Source: Clostridium punense (lineage in GTDB: Bacteria > Bacillota > Clostridia > Clostridiales > Clostridiaceae). Taken from it: a stretch of 64,000 bases of DNA. The stretch is from positions 62,001-126,000 of the forward strand of contig NZ_JAGGLL010000002.1 in NCBI RefSeq assembly GCF_017874425.1, given 5' to 3'. The notes beneath the pieces are model-generated. The model was not told where the DNA came from. It saw nothing but the letters and a program-made list of their open reading frames with translations, and made no database searches. Below, in pieces: positions 62,887-64,000 of this stretch. Each line of letters begins with the position of its first letter. Position 1 is the first letter of the stretch. A program made the position numbers and the translations under genes.

Positions 62887-63378
62887 ATGATAAGTTTTAA
62901 AGGTTTTTCTGGCTTTATTAAACGTATTAATGACCTTATGCAAGGCCAAGATGAAAGCACCTCTGGGTGTTATAAAGTGATGGAAGTTGAAAACGAAGAA
63001 GGTTCTATAGTAAATTTTATAGTAGCACCTACTACCTACTTTGTAAACGGAGAAGTTGTAGCTATTGGTGATGAGGTAACTGGCTATTATGATGCAAATG
63101 CACCTGTACCCCTTATTTATCCGCCTCAATATAGGGCTTTAATTATGGTTAAAGAAGATCAAGATGAAAATGTTAAGGTAGATTATTTTGATGAAGAATT
63201 AATAAGTAGTGACGGCATGTTAAAACTAAAAATTGGTAGGGATACCGAGCTTTTGCTTCCAAATAATCAACCTTTTAACAGAAATCCAGCTGACAGAAAC
63301 TTAATCGTTATTTATGGTCCATCAACTAAGAGTATTCCTGCTCAGACTACACCTAGTACAATTATTGTTTTATGTTAA
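62887..63378 (+). CDS. Small beta-rich protein of unknown function, downstream of the lectin
   Basis: A 163-residue protein. After MISFKGFSGFIKRINDLMQ the rest looks beta-rich: NFIVAPTTYFVNGEVVAIGDEVTGYYDANAPVPLIYPPQYRALIMV and VDYFDEELISSDGMLKLKIG. The block VAIGDEVTGYYDANAPVPLIYPPQY looks like a conserved loop of an OB-fold-like protein I associate with spore formers, without a known function. It starts at 62887 (AGGGGG upstream), 11 bp after the lectin stop, so both are one operon. A longer frame into the lectin gene is not needed. Confidence 0.7.
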   Translation: MISFKGFSGFIKRINDLMQGQDESTSGCYKVMEVENEEGSIVNFIVAPTTYFVNGEVVAIGDEVTGYYDANAPVPLIYPPQYRALIMVKEDQDENVKVDYFDEELISSDGMLKLKIGRDTELLLPNNQPFNRNPADRNLIVIYGPSTKSIPAQTTPSTIIVLC

Positions 63379-63398
63379 CTAGTGTCATTTAGTATAAT

Positions 63399-63445
63399 AA
63401 AGGAACTGCTCAAAATGTATAAAATGAATTTTGAACAGTTCCTTT
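63399..63445. terminator. Bidirectional terminator between the lectin operon and the subtilase gene
   Basis: AAAGGAACTG..TCAAAAT / ATTTTGAACAGTTCCTTT stem; plus-strand tail TTTTATTC. Located between convergent genes. The arms resemble the terminator at 21186-21237. Confidence 0.78.
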
Positions 63446-63552
63446 TATTCTTATTAAACAGGTTTAGTTTTCCATTAAGATGAGGGTTATCATAATTAAC
63501 TAAACATGGTTTTGTTTATAACTTCATTTATAATAAATAAATCCTTCTTAAC

Positions 63553-64000
63553 CTATTTTATCCTATAATAGACTTCCTCAGGCATACTAATATATAATAA
63601 TTGTCTTGTGCTCCCTTCTACAGAAGTATTGTCATCTTGATTAACTTTAGAGGTATTACTTAAATCATCTAGAGTTTGTTTTAGGATCTTAAAGTTTAGC
63701 ATTCCATATCCCCATTCCTCATTAGGATAAATTATATTCTTATCCTTTGTAGTAGAAGCTATTAAAATATTCTTCAAAGCTGCTATATTAAGTTCAGTAT
63801 AATTTTCCTGAAGAAAAGCCCATTGAAACACTAGAGCTACTGCTCCTGCCACTATAGCACCCGCTATAGCTGGTCCATTGCAAACAATGAGTTGATTATT
63901 TTTTCCTACAGTTAATATATTAGTTCCCTCACAAGCCACAATGGGCTGGATTTCACCATCTCTAGGAAATCCTTTCCCAGAGTTAATTACAATTGCTTTG
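63553..64000 (-). CDS. Subtilase-family (S8, Csp-like) protein, C-terminal part, catalytic Ser apparently lost
   Basis: The visible 149 residues (window edge cuts the start) match the C-terminal lobe of clostridial subtilases: INSGKGFPRDGEIQPIV, the oxyanion/serine helix region CNGPAIAGAIVAGAVAL and a late WGYGMLNFKIL. In active enzymes that helix begins G-T-S; here the aligned residues are G-P-A, so the nucleophile Ser is replaced by Ala. Clostridial CspA and CspC germination proteins are known pseudoproteases of this family. Whether this one is Csp or an unrelated subtilase needs the missing N-terminus. Confidence 0.75.
   Translation of the reverse strand, partial: KAIVINSGKGFPRDGEIQPIVACEGTNILTVGKNNQLIVCNGPAIAGAIVAGAVALVFQWAFLQENYTELNIAALKNILIASTTKDKNIIYPNEEWGYGMLNFKILKQTLDDLSNTSKVNQDDNTSVEGSTRQLLYISMPEEVYYRIK

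Overview
The window is chromosomal DNA from a low-GC, anaerobic, spore-forming Firmicute, most likely Clostridium sensu stricto. The evidence is strong AT bias, AGGAGG-type ribosome binding sites, guanine and lysine riboswitches, an H2O-forming-type NADH oxidase, spore-related families (CotH, a gamma-SASP-like repeat protein, DUF2935, a Csp-like subtilase) and clostridial motility genes. The species cannot be named from the sequence. No rRNA, tRNA, CRISPR array, prophage or transposase gene was seen.

Layout. 1-10.7 kb: recQ (cut by the left edge), a zinc-ribbon protein, msrA, a lipoprotein, a guanine-riboswitch-controlled purine permease, a Fe-S protein divergent from a cupin, a gamma-SASP-like protein and an NADH oxidase. 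11-17 kb: larE, convergent with a nickel/cobalt ECF transporter (cbiM-cbiQ-cbiO), then an aldehyde dehydrogenase and a CWC protein. 17-27.6 kb: a SWIM-SNF2 helicase, DUF2935, yaaA, a SulP permease, an RMD1-family protein and azoR. 27.6-33.2 kb: a VTC - DUF4956 - CotH-lipoprotein operon divergent from an OmpR-type two-component system. Both promoters carry the same pair of 11-bp-phased TTAAGGTT repeats, the clearest regulatory logic in the window. 33-46 kb: a Cache-HAMP-GGDEF-HD-GYP protein, DUF1905, an SPL-like radical SAM protein, a GPH symporter, a TipA-like MerR regulator, a metallo-beta-lactamase-fold protein, an amino-acid permease, motAB and cheX. 46-50 kb: a LytS/LytR-type system beside cstA, recalling the pyruvate-sensing BtsSR and YpdAB systems. 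50-58.6 kb: a double GNAT, VTT and permuted-papain proteins, a lysine-riboswitch-controlled amino-acid ABC transporter, a PQQ-type sugar dehydrogenase and an ArsC-like protein. 58.6-64 kb: an accessory cluster of unusual proteins: an Arg-rich/His-rich tail protein, a broken HD-GYP gene, an FG-GAP protein, a six-repeat PLL-like lectin, a small beta-rich protein and a subtilase fragment that seems to lack its catalytic Ser.

Three dispersed repeat families appear. The first is a MITE-like element with GGCATC inverted ends (two long copies and one internally deleted copy, apparent 3-bp target duplications). The second is a roughly 55-bp palindromic repeat with GGGAACCAA/TTGGTTCCC arms (six copies). 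The third is a pair of CCATGG-containing long hairpins between convergent genes. None contains a gene. The MITE-like and GGGAACCAA families are the best candidates for undescribed elements.

Limits: all calls come from reading sequence and recognising motifs. No database search, structure prediction or promoter mapping was run. Where several start codons were possible, the one with a ribosome binding site at proper spacing was chosen, and this often shortens the longest open frame.
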